This document shows positions 15,316 to 25,008 of a stretch of DNA of 36,329 nt, one piece after another. Positions within the stretch are counted from its first letter, which is position 1. The number at the start of each line of letters is the position of its first letter. The notes beneath the pieces are model-generated. The model was not told the origin of the DNA and did no database searches. It saw only the letters and a list, made by a program, of their open reading frames with translations. Source of the DNA: Limisphaerales bacterium (GTDB lineage Bacteria; Verrucomicrobiota; Verrucomicrobiia; Limisphaerales; JAKEEH01); NCBI GenBank assembly GCA_022616725.1, contig JAKEEH010000280.1:1-36329 (forward strand). The letters are read 5' to 3'. A program made the position numbers and the translations under genes.

Positions 15316-18300
15316 ATGAACCTTCGTCATAGCCTCTCTGCCCTGCTGCTGGCCGCAGTGGCGGCGTTCCCGGCCGAGTTCAAGTTCGGCGGCCAGACGA
15401 TCACCCTCCCGGGCGGCTTTGAAATCGAGTTGGTCGCGGGGCCGCCCCTGGTGGACCGGCCTATCGTCGCGGACTTCGACGACCAGGGGCGCCTTTACGT
15501 CGCCGACTCCGCCGGCGTGAATGATAAGCCCGAAAAGCAGCTCCAGGATCGGCCTCATCGCATCGTTCGCCTCGAGGACACGGACGGCGACGGCAAATTC
15601 GACAAACAAACCGTCTTTGCCGACAAAATGATGTTTCCCGAAGGGCTGCTTTGGTTCGATGGCGCGGTCTATTGCGGCGCGCCGCCTTCGGTTTGGAAAC
15701 TTGAGGACACCGACGGCGACGGCGTCGCCGACAAGCGCGAGGAATGGTTCAAAGGCGGCGTGCTCACCGGCTGTGCCAACGACGTTCACGGCCCCTACCT
15801 CGGCCCTGACGGTTGGATTTACTGGACCAAAGGCGCCTTCGCCAAAATGAACATCGAACGCCCGGGACGTCCTCCCATCCGCGACCGGGCGGCGCACATC
15901 TTCCGCGCCCGGCCCGACGGCACGGACCTCGAAGTGATGATGAGCGGCGGCATGGACAACCCCGTCGAAGTGGCGTTTTCACCCGATGGCGAACCCTTTT
16001 TCACGACCACCTTTTACGTCAACCCCGAGGCTGGCCGGCGCGACGCCATCGTCCATCTCATTTACGGCGGCGCTTACCCCAAGGTGCATGACGTCCTTGA
16101 CGATATCCCGCGCACGGGTGACCTGCTGCCCCCCCTGACGCACCTTGGTCCCGCCGTCCCGAGCGGCCTTGCCATGTACCAGTCCCCCACGTTTGGCGCC
16201 GATTTCCATCTCAACCTCTTCTCGACTCAGTTCAACCTGCACAAGGTGCAGCGCCACGCCCTGGAACCGTTCGGCGCCAGCTTCCGGTCCCGCGACATCG
16301 ACTTTCTGGTGTCCGACAGCGCCGACTTTCACCCCACCGACGTGCTCGAAGACGCCGACGGCACGCTCCTCGTGCTCGATACCGGCGGCTGGTATAAACT
16401 CTGTTGCCCAACCTCTCAACTGGCCAAGCCCGACGTCCTCGGCGCGATCTATCGGATTCGTCGCACGTTTATCACGCCCGTGGAAGATCCGCGCGGCCTG
16501 AAGATCGACTGGAAAGGCTCCGCGCCCGCGCGGCTTACCCGTCTTCTCGACGACGAACGGCCCGCAGTCCGCCAGCGGGCGATCGGGGAACTCTCTAAAC
16601 GAACTGACGCCGCCATTGACCCGCTGGCTGCAAGCCTGCGGAGTGGCACAGTCGAACGCCGTCGCAATGCCCTGTGGGCGTTGACGCGCATCCAGTCTCC
16701 AAAAGCTCGCGAAGTTGTGCGCCGCGCCTTTTCCGACAGCGATGCCGGCGTCCGGAAAGTCGCAATCTACTCCGCCGGGTTACACCGCGACCGCGAAGCG
16801 CTTTCACAATTGACCCAATTCCTGACTTCTGGCTCTGCCCACCTCCGCCGCTGCGCCGCGACTGCCCTCGGCCGTTTGGAGGCTCCGGAAGCCGTGCCGG
16901 CCCTGCTCGCCGCCGCGCCCGGTCCCAGCGACCGCATCCTCGAACATTCGATCATTTTTGCGCTCATGGAAATTGCCAATCCGGACGCGCTGCGAGCCGG
17001 CCTGACGGCTCGCAACCCATTCACCAAGCGCGCCGCCCTCATCGCGCTGGATCAAATGAATCTTGTAACCCCCGACCTGCGGGCGGAGCCTCGGTGGAAA
17101 GAAGAAGCCAACTCGAGGGGGCTGACTGTCTCCGATGTCATTCCACACCTCTCGTCCAGCGACGAACTGCTCCGCCAAACCAGCCGCTGGATCGCAGGAC
17201 ATCACCCCGACTGGGGCGGAGAACTCAGCGGCATGTTCAGGAACCGTCTGCTCGAATCGACCGCTGCCGAGCAAGAGGAACTCCAGCGTCAGCTCGCTGA
17301 ATTTGGGCGCGATTCCGCTATACAAGCCTTGCTGGCCGAATCGGCTTCCTCCACCAATCGGCAAACACGGCTTGTCGCCCTGGGCGCTATGACTCGCGCC
17401 CGGCTTCGCGAGGCCCCGAAAAACTGGATTCGTCCATTGGCAAAATGCCTGACTTCCGGCGACGATCAGATCGCCGCCCAGGCGGTGGCAGCCGTCCGCG
17501 CTCTCTCAGGCGCCAAAGGCGGGTTGACAAACCTGCACGAGCAGTTGCTTGAGGTCGCGCGCGATACCAGGCGCTCAGATGAAGTGCGCCTCGATGCGCT
17601 TGCGGCGATGCAGGGCGCGCTCCCTTTGGACGACGAGCTTTTCGACTTTCTGCGCCGCGCTGTCGATTCATCACGTTCGCCGGTTCAGCGGACCGCTGCC
17701 GCCAGTGTCCTGGGCCGGGCCCGGCTTTCCGAAGAGCAATTAGATAAATTGATTGACACATTTCCCACCGTCGGTCCGCTCGAACTCTCCCGCCTCATCG
17801 GCGCCTTCGAGAACGCCACGGACGAAGCGCTCGGTCTGAAGCTCGTCGCCGCGCTGAAGACTTCGCCCGGCCTCAAAGGTCTTCGCGCCGATACTCTCAA
17901 GCCGCGTCTCGCCAAATTCCCGGAATCAGTCCAGCGGGAGGGCGAAGTTCTACTGCGCTTGCTGAACGTGGACCTCGCCCAACAGAAAGCGCGCCTTGAC
18001 GAACTCCAATCCAGCTTGACCGGCGGTGATCATCGCCGCGGTCAATTAATTTTTAACGGCACGCGCGCTGCCTGTGCCACCTGCCATGCCATTGGCTACC
18101 TCGGCGGCCAGCTCGGTCCCGACCTCACCCGCATCGGCAGCGTCCGCACCGAACGCGACCTGCTGGAATCGCTCATTTACCCGAGTGCCAGCTTTGCCCG
18201 CGCCTACGAACCGATGATCGTCGAGACCCGCGACGGCGACGAACACTCCGGTATCATCAAACGCGAAACCGCAGAAACCATCCAGCTCATCACCGGCCCC

Positions 18301-18441
18301 GGCGCCGAGCAGACTGTCGCTCGCTCCGACGTGGCCGCGATGCGGCCGGGCACCCTCTCGGTCATGCCCGAGGGCCTCGAACAACAACTCACCCGCCAGG
18401 AACTGGCCGACCTCGTCGCGTTCCTCAAATCGCTGAAGTAA
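15316..18441 (+). CDS. PVC-type membrane-bound dehydrogenase/propeller + HEAT repeats + CxxCH heme-binding protein
   Basis: 1041 aa; signal peptide, NHL-like N-terminus (GFEIELVAGPPLVDRPIVADFDDQGRLYVAD), HEAT-like middle, CATCHAIGYLGGQLGPDLTRIG; architecture resembles TIGR02604/TIGR02603. Confidence 0.92.
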   Translation: MNLRHSLSALLLAAVAAFPAEFKFGGQTITLPGGFEIELVAGPPLVDRPIVADFDDQGRLYVADSAGVNDKPEKQLQDRPHRIVRLEDTDGDGKFDKQTVFADKMMFPEGLLWFDGAVYCGAPPSVWKLEDTDGDGVADKREEWFKGGVLTGCANDVHGPYLGPDGWIYWTKGAFAKMNIERPGRPPIRDRAAHIFRARPDGTDLEVMMSGGMDNPVEVAFSPDGEPFFTTTFYVNPEAGRRDAIVHLIYGGAYPKVHDVLDDIPRTGDLLPPLTHLGPAVPSGLAMYQSPTFGADFHLNLFSTQFNLHKVQRHALEPFGASFRSRDIDFLVSDSADFHPTDVLEDADGTLLVLDTGGWYKLCCPTSQLAKPDVLGAIYRIRRTFITPVEDPRGLKIDWKGSAPARLTRLLDDERPAVRQRAIGELSKRTDAAIDPLAASLRSGTVERRRNALWALTRIQSPKAREVVRRAFSDSDAGVRKVAIYSAGLHRDREALSQLTQFLTSGSAHLRRCAATALGRLEAPEAVPALLAAAPGPSDRILEHSIIFALMEIANPDALRAGLTARNPFTKRAALIALDQMNLVTPDLRAEPRWKEEANSRGLTVSDVIPHLSSSDELLRQTSRWIAGHHPDWGGELSGMFRNRLLESTAAEQEELQRQLAEFGRDSAIQALLAESASSTNRQTRLVALGAMTRARLREAPKNWIRPLAKCLTSGDDQIAAQAVAAVRALSGAKGGLTNLHEQLLEVARDTRRSDEVRLDALAAMQGALPLDDELFDFLRRAVDSSRSPVQRTAAASVLGRARLSEEQLDKLIDTFPTVGPLELSRLIGAFENATDEALGLKLVAALKTSPGLKGLRADTLKPRLAKFPESVQREGEVLLRLLNVDLAQQKARLDELQSSLTGGDHRRGQLIFNGTRAACATCHAIGYLGGQLGPDLTRIGSVRTERDLLESLIYPSASFARAYEPMIVETRDGDEHSGIIKRETAETIQLITGPGAEQTVARSDVAAMRPGTLSVMPEGLEQQLTRQELADLVAFLKSLK

Positions 18442-18521
18442 TACGGGTTGAACCATGACAACCGGGTTCACGACGCGACGCGCATTGACGAACTCGTTTC
18501 GCAGCGCGCATTGTCGCCAGC

Positions 18522-19001
18522 GTGTTATTCGCCCGCGCTTTGTTGGCCTTTTTGTGTCTGCCCGGCACGTTCGCCGGCATGATCCCGCTGGCCGTCATCG
18601 CGAGCGATCGCTGGCGTGGAGGCGGCTCCGCCCTTGGCATCGTGCCGCTCCTTATCGGGCTTGTGATCCTCGTCCGCTGCGTGCGCGATTTTTACGTTGC
18701 TGGCAAAGGCACGCTGGCGCCATGGGACCCGCCAAAGCACCTCGTCGTAATCGGCCTTTACCGCTTCGTCCGCAATCCCATGTATGTTGGCATTTTGCTG
18801 CTGCTGGCCGGCTGGGCGTGGCTGGCCGGTTCGCCGTTGCTAATCGGCTACATGGTCCTTCTGGCAATCGCCTTCCATTTGCGCGTGGTGCTTTATGAAG
18901 AGCCGCGCTTGGGCAGGCAATTCGGGGCCGAATGGACCGCTTACGCCGCGTCCGTGCCGCGCTGGATTCCACGCTTCAGAATTCGCGGCCCGCTCAACTA
19001 G
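18522..19001 (+). CDS. Isoprenylcysteine carboxyl methyltransferase (ICMT)-family membrane protein
   Basis: GLYRFVRNPMYVGILLLLAGWA and YEEPRLGRQFGAEWTAYAASVPRWIP motifs. Confidence 0.85.
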   Translation: MLFARALLAFLCLPGTFAGMIPLAVIASDRWRGGGSALGIVPLLIGLVILVRCVRDFYVAGKGTLAPWDPPKHLVVIGLYRFVRNPMYVGILLLLAGWAWLAGSPLLIGYMVLLAIAFHLRVVLYEEPRLGRQFGAEWTAYAASVPRWIPRFRIRGPLN

Positions 19002-19042
19002 GCAGCCATCTGTGGTCCTAAAGCTGCTTTGCAGTCGAAAAA

Positions 19043-21103
19043 ATGAGCCCCGCGACTGCTCTGCCTTTCCGGGAATCCGAAACGCTCCTGCCGCCTGACC
19101 CGCCGGCAAAGGCTGCCCCGTCGTCGCGGCGCCAGCAGTGGCTGACGGCGGGCATGCTGGCGTTTGTGTTTCTGTGCGGGTTCTTTCACGTTTCCGACCT
19201 TGATGTGGGTTATCACATGCGCACGGGGGCGTATGTGCTGGAGAACTATCGCATTCCTGCGGTCAACACATTCTCCTACACGACGCCAAATGAGGAATGG
19301 CTGCTCCACCAGTGGTGGCCCGGGATCCTCTTCTATTTGACATATCAATGGGGCGGCGTGACGGCGCTGATCACCCTCAAAGCGGGCATCGCAACTCTGC
19401 TGATGTTCGTTGTCTGGTGCGCGGCGCGCCATGTGTTCGGGCGCGAGTCGCTGTTGACGTTTTGGCTTGTCACAATCGGCGTCCTGATTGCGCGGGTTAG
19501 ATTCTTCGAACGACCCGACTTGATTTCGGCGCTTTTGTTCGCACTCGTGCTCTACTTTGACCTGCGTTTTGAGAAGGACCGGCGGTGGCAGTTCCTGGGC
19601 CTCCCGATTCTGATGGCGGTCTGGGCCAATACGCACGCTGGCGTGATGTACGGTTTTGTTCTGTTGTGCGTCGTCGCCGGTGCCGAAGGGATTGAGTGGC
19701 TGTGGCAGTGCTACCGCGGCGCTAATCGAGAAGGGGCTGCCGGACCCTGGAAAGGGCTGCTGGTGCGCCCCGTGGGGATTGTCCTGTCGCTGATCGCGGC
19801 GGTGGTGGCGCTGCAAGCGATTAATCCGAACGGTTATCGTGTGATGCTGGTGCCGATCACGCAGTTCACGAGCAGGTTCTGGCAGTCAATTATCGTCGAA
19901 TATCTTCCGCCAACGTGGCAAAGCGCCAAACTGTTTTACCTGTCCCTGATTGCACTGGCCGTACTCCAAGTGCTTACGTGGCGGCGTCTTCGCCTGCGGC
20001 ATCTGCTGACGGGCGGCGTCTTCGCCTATTTGGCGTGCAGTTCCCAGCGGTCGATGCTGGTTTACTCGGTCGTCGCCGTGCCGTACGCAGCCTTCCTGGT
20101 CCGGCATTTGCCCCCCGTGCGACCGGTTCTGACGCTGAAGCGATTGCAGCCGGTTCTTCTGCCGATGGCATGGGTTGCGATCGTGTTGGTCGTCGTAATT
20201 CCGCACAAGACGTTTCACTTCGGAATCGGCTTTTACCGGCCATACTATCCGCTCGAAATCTACAGCTTCATCAGAGAGCAAGTCCCGCCGCAGAACATTT
20301 TCAATGACATGCCCTACGGGGGCGGCATGCTGTGGTGGCTTTATCCGCGGTTCCGCCCCTTTATCGACGGGCGGGGCGACGCTTACACCCCGGCATTCTG
20401 GCGCAAGGAATACATCCCGGTCATGAATGCGGACCCGGGCTGGCGCGACATCCTGCGAAAACACGACGCCCATGCGGCCTGGGTTGCGCACAACCCAGGC
20501 CGCCCCGTCAAGAGGATTGGTCAGGCGGTTTTTGACGATCCGGAATGGGCGCTCGTCGCCTACAACGATCATTCGCTCTTTTTCCTCGAACGGACGGAAG
20601 CGAATCGCGCCCTGATTTCCAGCAACGAATTTCGCTACGTGTGGCCTGGCGATCCGGCATTTTCGAAAGTAACCGATGGCGAGGCACTTAAGATTGCCGC
20701 GGTCGAGGCAGAACGGGCGTTTGCGCGCTCGCCGGAATCGAGTTTTGCCCAAACCGCGCTGGCGCGGACGAGCATGATGCGCGGTGACTACGCTCGCGCT
20801 GCGGTTCTTTATGTCGCGCTGGTCGAGAAGGTAGAGGGCGCCCAATTCTATTGGCGTGATTACGGCTATTGCCTGCTGAAGCTGGATCGCATGGACGAAG
20901 CCGACGCCGTCTTCAGGCGTATGATCAAAAAGGGATGGCTGACCGGATACGCCCACTATATGCGGCACGTCGTGGCCCTAAGAAAGAACGATGGAGCCCT
21001 CGCGAAACGATGCCTCGAGCAGGCGCTGACGCTGGAGCCAACGAACATAGAATATCAGCAAGCGCGAACCAGACTGCATGCGGCCGCGCAGCCCTCCCAG
21101 TAA
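19043..21103 (+). CDS. Multi-TM GT-C-like membrane protein with C-terminal TPR region
   Basis: DLDVGYHMRTGAYVLENYRIPAVNTFSYT, HQWWPGILFYL, AVWANTHAGVMYGFVLL; TPR-like ARTSMMRGDYARAAVLYVALVEK. Confidence 0.75.
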   Translation: MSPATALPFRESETLLPPDPPAKAAPSSRRQQWLTAGMLAFVFLCGFFHVSDLDVGYHMRTGAYVLENYRIPAVNTFSYTTPNEEWLLHQWWPGILFYLTYQWGGVTALITLKAGIATLLMFVVWCAARHVFGRESLLTFWLVTIGVLIARVRFFERPDLISALLFALVLYFDLRFEKDRRWQFLGLPILMAVWANTHAGVMYGFVLLCVVAGAEGIEWLWQCYRGANREGAAGPWKGLLVRPVGIVLSLIAAVVALQAINPNGYRVMLVPITQFTSRFWQSIIVEYLPPTWQSAKLFYLSLIALAVLQVLTWRRLRLRHLLTGGVFAYLACSSQRSMLVYSVVAVPYAAFLVRHLPPVRPVLTLKRLQPVLLPMAWVAIVLVVVIPHKTFHFGIGFYRPYYPLEIYSFIREQVPPQNIFNDMPYGGGMLWWLYPRFRPFIDGRGDAYTPAFWRKEYIPVMNADPGWRDILRKHDAHAAWVAHNPGRPVKRIGQAVFDDPEWALVAYNDHSLFFLERTEANRALISSNEFRYVWPGDPAFSKVTDGEALKIAAVEAERAFARSPESSFAQTALARTSMMRGDYARAAVLYVALVEKVEGAQFYWRDYGYCLLKLDRMDEADAVFRRMIKKGWLTGYAHYMRHVVALRKNDGALAKRCLEQALTLEPTNIEYQQARTRLHAAAQPSQ

Positions 21104-21144
21104 GCCTGCCGATGGGCCGCGCTGGCACAGAAGCAGCTTGACTG

Positions 21145-22398
21145 GTGGCGGTGAACGCTCCGATGACACAGGTTTTATCTGTAGCCCCCGCGACGGAGTG
21201 GACTTTCAACTCGTTCACACCCGAGGTGCTTCCTGAGCCTCGAGTGGTTGAAGTATCGGTAGTCATTCCGTGTCTGAACGAAGCCGACACAATCGGAACT
21301 TGCATTCAAAAAGCGCAATGCGCTCTGCGCGAGCACGGCATTTCGGGTGAAGTGGTCATTGCGGATAACGGCAGCACGGATGGGTCGCGCGAGATCGCCC
21401 GCCAACTCGGCGCGCGCGTCATTTGCGTAGCGAATCCCGGTTATGGCAGCGCTTTGATGGGCGGCATCGAAGGGGCGCTAGGCCGTTATATCATCATGGG
21501 AGACGCCGATGACAGCTACGACTTCCTGGAGTTGCCGAAATTCATCGAGAAGTTGCGTGAAGGGCATGATCTCGTCCAGGGATGCAGGCTCGCATCGGGC
21601 GGCGGAACGATCAAACCGGGCGCGATGCCATTCTCGCATCGTTGGATTGGCAACCCGCTCTTTTCATGGCTGGTGCGCCGCTGGTTCCAGGCGCCTATCC
21701 ATGACGTCTATTGCGGGCTGCGCGGGTTCAGCAAGAACCTCTATCAGCGTCTTGGCCAGCGATGCACGGGCATGGAATTTGCGACGGAAATGATTATCAA
21801 GGCGAGCTTGAACCGACATCGCATCGCCGAAGTGCCGATCACGCTCCACCCGGATGGCCGCAAATCGCACCCGCCGCACCTGCGGACGTTCAGCGATGGC
21901 TGGCGCACGCTGCGTTTTTTCCTGATGTGCAGCCCGCGCTGGCTGTTCTTCATTCCGGGGGCCGCGCTGGCGATGCTCGGAGTCATCGGTTATATGCTGG
22001 CAATGCCGGCGACGACGTTCCGGGGCATCACGTTTGATGCGCATACTCTGCTCTTTGCAAGTCTGTTTATACTTTGCGGGTATCAATCGGTCTGGTTTGC
22101 GGTCCTCGCCAAAACCTTTGCCATTACGGAAGGACTTTTGCCCGAGGACAAGCAACTGACCCGCTTGTTTCGATTTATAAACCTTGAAAAAGGGCTGCTC
22201 GCCGCAGCGGCCTGCATCATAATTGGGGGAATCCTCCTGGTCTGGGCGATACAGGCGTGGTTTGCGAGTGGCTTCGGGCGGCTCGATTATGCCGTGACGA
22301 TGAGGCGCGTGGTTCCCGGCGCCACTTTGGTCGCACTGGGGTTTCAGACCGGGCTTTCGAGTTTCTTCATTAGCCTGCTTGGAATGCGCCGCAAATGA
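21145..22398 (+). CDS. Glycosyltransferase family 2 with C-terminal TM segments
   Basis: VSVVIPCLNEADTIGTCI, VIADNGSTDGSREIA, IIMGDADDSYDF, multiple C-terminal TM helices. Confidence 0.93.
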   Translation: MAVNAPMTQVLSVAPATEWTFNSFTPEVLPEPRVVEVSVVIPCLNEADTIGTCIQKAQCALREHGISGEVVIADNGSTDGSREIARQLGARVICVANPGYGSALMGGIEGALGRYIIMGDADDSYDFLELPKFIEKLREGHDLVQGCRLASGGGTIKPGAMPFSHRWIGNPLFSWLVRRWFQAPIHDVYCGLRGFSKNLYQRLGQRCTGMEFATEMIIKASLNRHRIAEVPITLHPDGRKSHPPHLRTFSDGWRTLRFFLMCSPRWLFFIPGAALAMLGVIGYMLAMPATTFRGITFDAHTLLFASLFILCGYQSVWFAVLAKTFAITEGLLPEDKQLTRLFRFINLEKGLLAAAACIIIGGILLVWAIQAWFASGFGRLDYAVTMRRVVPGATLVALGFQTGLSSFFISLLGMRRK

Positions 22399-23069
22399 AT
22401 GTCGTGGAACGCTTTCATGGCGCGTATGTGCACCGGCGACGAGTTGAGGTCCTGGCTGGACACATCGCCGGCGTCCTCCCTCAAGATGCAACGGTGCTCG
22501 ACGTCGGTTCAGGCGATGGCCGCCTGGCACGACTAATTCAGGACGCACGGCCTGATTTGTCGATCAGGGGCGTCGATGTCCTTCTCCGCCCCGAAACGGA
22601 AATTCCAGTGAGCCAGTTTGATGGCCAAACGCTCCCGTTCGAGACGGGCGCGATCGATGTCGTTATGTTTGTGGACGTGCTGCACCACACCCAGGACCCG
22701 CTTATCCTGTTGCGTGAGGCGTCGCGAGTCGCGGCTGTGGGAATTGTAATCAAAGACCACTTGGGGGAAGGAGTGCTCGCCGCCGCCACACTGCGCTTTA
22801 TGGATCGAGTCGGTAATCGGCGGCACGGCGTGGCACTGCCGCATAACTACTGGACACGCCAGCAGTGGAGCGCGGCGTGGGAAGAACTGAGACTCAGAAC
22901 GGAGGTCTGGAGGACGCGACTGGGTTTGTATCCCTTGCCCGCGAGGTGGATCTTCGAACGATCCCTGCACTTCATCGCCTTTCTTCGCCGAATCGACGGA
23001 GCGATTGAGACAACAACAAACAGCAAACAGCACGTGCCAATAGTCAGTCTAAGCTGCACGCCGGCATGA
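22395..23069 (+). CDS. Class I SAM-dependent methyltransferase
   Basis: ATVLDVGSGDGRLARLI, DVVMFVDVLHHTQDP; ATGA overlap with upstream GT2. Confidence 0.85.
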   Translation: MNVVERFHGAYVHRRRVEVLAGHIAGVLPQDATVLDVGSGDGRLARLIQDARPDLSIRGVDVLLRPETEIPVSQFDGQTLPFETGAIDVVMFVDVLHHTQDPLILLREASRVAAVGIVIKDHLGEGVLAAATLRFMDRVGNRRHGVALPHNYWTRQQWSAAWEELRLRTEVWRTRLGLYPLPARWIFERSLHFIAFLRRIDGAIETTTNSKQHVPIVSLSCTPA

Positions 23070-23731
23070 ACACGTCAGCGCTGACTCCGAACGCGTGGGA
23101 AGCTGCTTATCTCCGCTTCGAATCTCCAGACCAGGAGACTCGCAAATTCGTCCGGCGGCTGAGCCGGTTTGGCGCGAGCCGGTGGCCGCGTGATGCCCAA
23201 ATCGTGGAATTATTCTGTGGCCGAGGCAATGGGTTGCGGGCGCTGGCGAATCTTGGCTTCACAAGAGTGGAAGGCATCGACTTGTCCGCCGCGCTGGCGA
23301 GGCAATATTCGGGTCCGGGACGCGTCATCATTGGAGACTGCCGCCACCTGCCATTTGAGAACGAAAGCCGCGACGTGTTGATTGTGCAGGGAGGACTGCA
23401 CCACTTGCCGACGTTGCCCGGCGATCTGGAGACTACGTTGGGTGAAGCGCGCCGCGTTCTAAAACGTGGCGGGCTTTTCTGTGCCGTCGAGCCCTGGTTG
23501 ACGCCGTTTCTCTCTCTCGTCCATTGGGTTTGCGAAAACCAATTGGCGCGGAGGCTCCTGCCAAAGATCGATGCCCTGGCTACGATGATCGAACACGAAC
23601 GAGAGACCTACGATCAATGGCTGGCTCAGCCCCAGGAAATCCTCGCGACATTTGGACGATTCTTCCAGCGCGAACGCACTCATGTGAGGATGGGCAAACT
23701 GATCTTTGTCGGCCACAAGTTCTTCAACTGA
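23066..23731 (+). CDS. Class I SAM-dependent methyltransferase
   Basis: QIVELFCGRGNGLRALANLG, VEGIDLS, DVLIVQGGLHHL; ATGA overlap with previous gene. Confidence 0.82.
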   Translation: MNTSALTPNAWEAAYLRFESPDQETRKFVRRLSRFGASRWPRDAQIVELFCGRGNGLRALANLGFTRVEGIDLSAALARQYSGPGRVIIGDCRHLPFENESRDVLIVQGGLHHLPTLPGDLETTLGEARRVLKRGGLFCAVEPWLTPFLSLVHWVCENQLARRLLPKIDALATMIEHERETYDQWLAQPQEILATFGRFFQRERTHVRMGKLIFVGHKFFN

Positions 23732-23818
23732 GAATTGGCAATCCAACCGCTGCCAAGCAACAGTTGCTTCGTTAGTTGTCCTTGAAGAGTCGCGGTCGCT
23801 CTGCCATGAAATCACGCG

Positions 23819-24991
23819 ATGCCTGGAGAATTGACTCAAAGGCCGGCGGTTCGCGTTGGCGACAGGCTTGTCGTTAGGGTCGATGACATTGCCTTTGGCG
23901 GGGAGGGCGTCGCCCGATTGAATGAGTTCGTCATTTTTACGCCTTTTGTAGCGCTTGGCGAGGAGGTCGAGATCGAGATTACTGAAGTCAAGAAGCGATT
24001 CGCGCGCGGGCGGCTTGCGCGAATCATTAAGCGGTCGCCGCAGCGCGTGGAGCCGCTCTGTCCGTATTTCGGCGATTGCGGCGGCTGCCAGTATCAGCAT
24101 ATCAGTTATCCGGCGCAGCTTGAAATCAAGCAAAAGCAGATCGCCGATTTGTTCCAGCGCGTTGGCGGGGTCAGTTGCGAGGTGATCGCACCGGTAGTTC
24201 CCTGCCCGCAGCCGTACGGCTACCGCAACCGCGTGATGATCCGCAGCCAATGGGACAAACTTAAGCAAGGGCTGAACATCGGGTTCATTCGGGCGGACAA
24301 TCGGCTGGTCGTCGATATCGAGGAATGCAAGATTGCGGAACCAGCGATCAACGAGCAAATCCGGCAAGTCCGCGCCCATCCGCCACCGAAGGGAGGGATC
24401 AAAACCGTGCTCCGTATTTCGCCGGAGGGCTGGGAAGTGCCGGCGCACTCCTTTTTCCAGAACAATTTTTTCCTGCTCCCGAGGCTTGTCGAGACGGTGC
24501 GAGACCGCGTGAGCCAAAGTGGCGCGCGCTTTCTGATCGATGTCTATTGCGGCGTAGGTTTCTTTAGCCTCGAACTGGCGGACCTCGTCGAGTGGTTTGT
24601 CGGGATCGAACTGGACGCTCATGCGGTCAGGGCCGCGCGCAAAAATGCGGCGCACCGCTCTCGTCGCAACGGGGAGTTTATTATGGGGGCGACGGAGGAG
24701 TTCCTGCCCAATATTTTGGCTCGCTTTCCGCCTGAAAATTCGGTAATCCTCCTGGACCCGCCGCGGACTGGTTGCCCGGCGGGGAGTTTGGAATTATTGC
24801 GCCAAACCCGGCCCCGGCAGGTGATTTATATCTCCTGCCACCCGGCGACACTGGCCCGAGACTTGAACGTTTTATGCTCGGGGGATGTCTTTGAACTGAC
24901 GCGGGTAATCCCGCTGGATATGTTTCCTCAAACTCAACACGTTGAATGCGTCGCGGACTTGCGGCGCCAAGACCCGCTCTGCCGGGGCTGA
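23819..24991 (+). CDS. TrmA/RlmD-family (uracil-C5) RNA methyltransferase
   Basis: TRAM-like N-terminus, Fe-S motif CPYFGDCGGCQYQ, FFQNN, DVYCGVGFFSLELA, LLDPPRTGC, YISCHPATLARDL. Confidence 0.92.
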   Translation: MPGELTQRPAVRVGDRLVVRVDDIAFGGEGVARLNEFVIFTPFVALGEEVEIEITEVKKRFARGRLARIIKRSPQRVEPLCPYFGDCGGCQYQHISYPAQLEIKQKQIADLFQRVGGVSCEVIAPVVPCPQPYGYRNRVMIRSQWDKLKQGLNIGFIRADNRLVVDIEECKIAEPAINEQIRQVRAHPPPKGGIKTVLRISPEGWEVPAHSFFQNNFFLLPRLVETVRDRVSQSGARFLIDVYCGVGFFSLELADLVEWFVGIELDAHAVRAARKNAAHRSRRNGEFIMGATEEFLPNILARFPPENSVILLDPPRTGCPAGSLELLRQTRPRQVIYISCHPATLARDLNVLCSGDVFELTRVIPLDMFPQTQHVECVADLRRQDPLCRG

Positions 24992-25008
24992 GCGGTCTTT
25001 CTTCATAA

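Noticed and set aside
19886-20968. 360-aa minus-strand ORF
   Set aside because: Antisense to the GT-C/TPR gene; Arg/His/Gln-rich shadow ORF.
22395-23731. Frameshifted single methyltransferase split into two ORFs
   Set aside because: Each ORF has its own complete SAM-binding motif and start with an ATGA overlap, so these are two genes.
23459-24655. 398-aa minus-strand ORF
   Set aside because: Antisense to the SAM methyltransferase and RlmD-like genes, both strongly supported on the plus strand.
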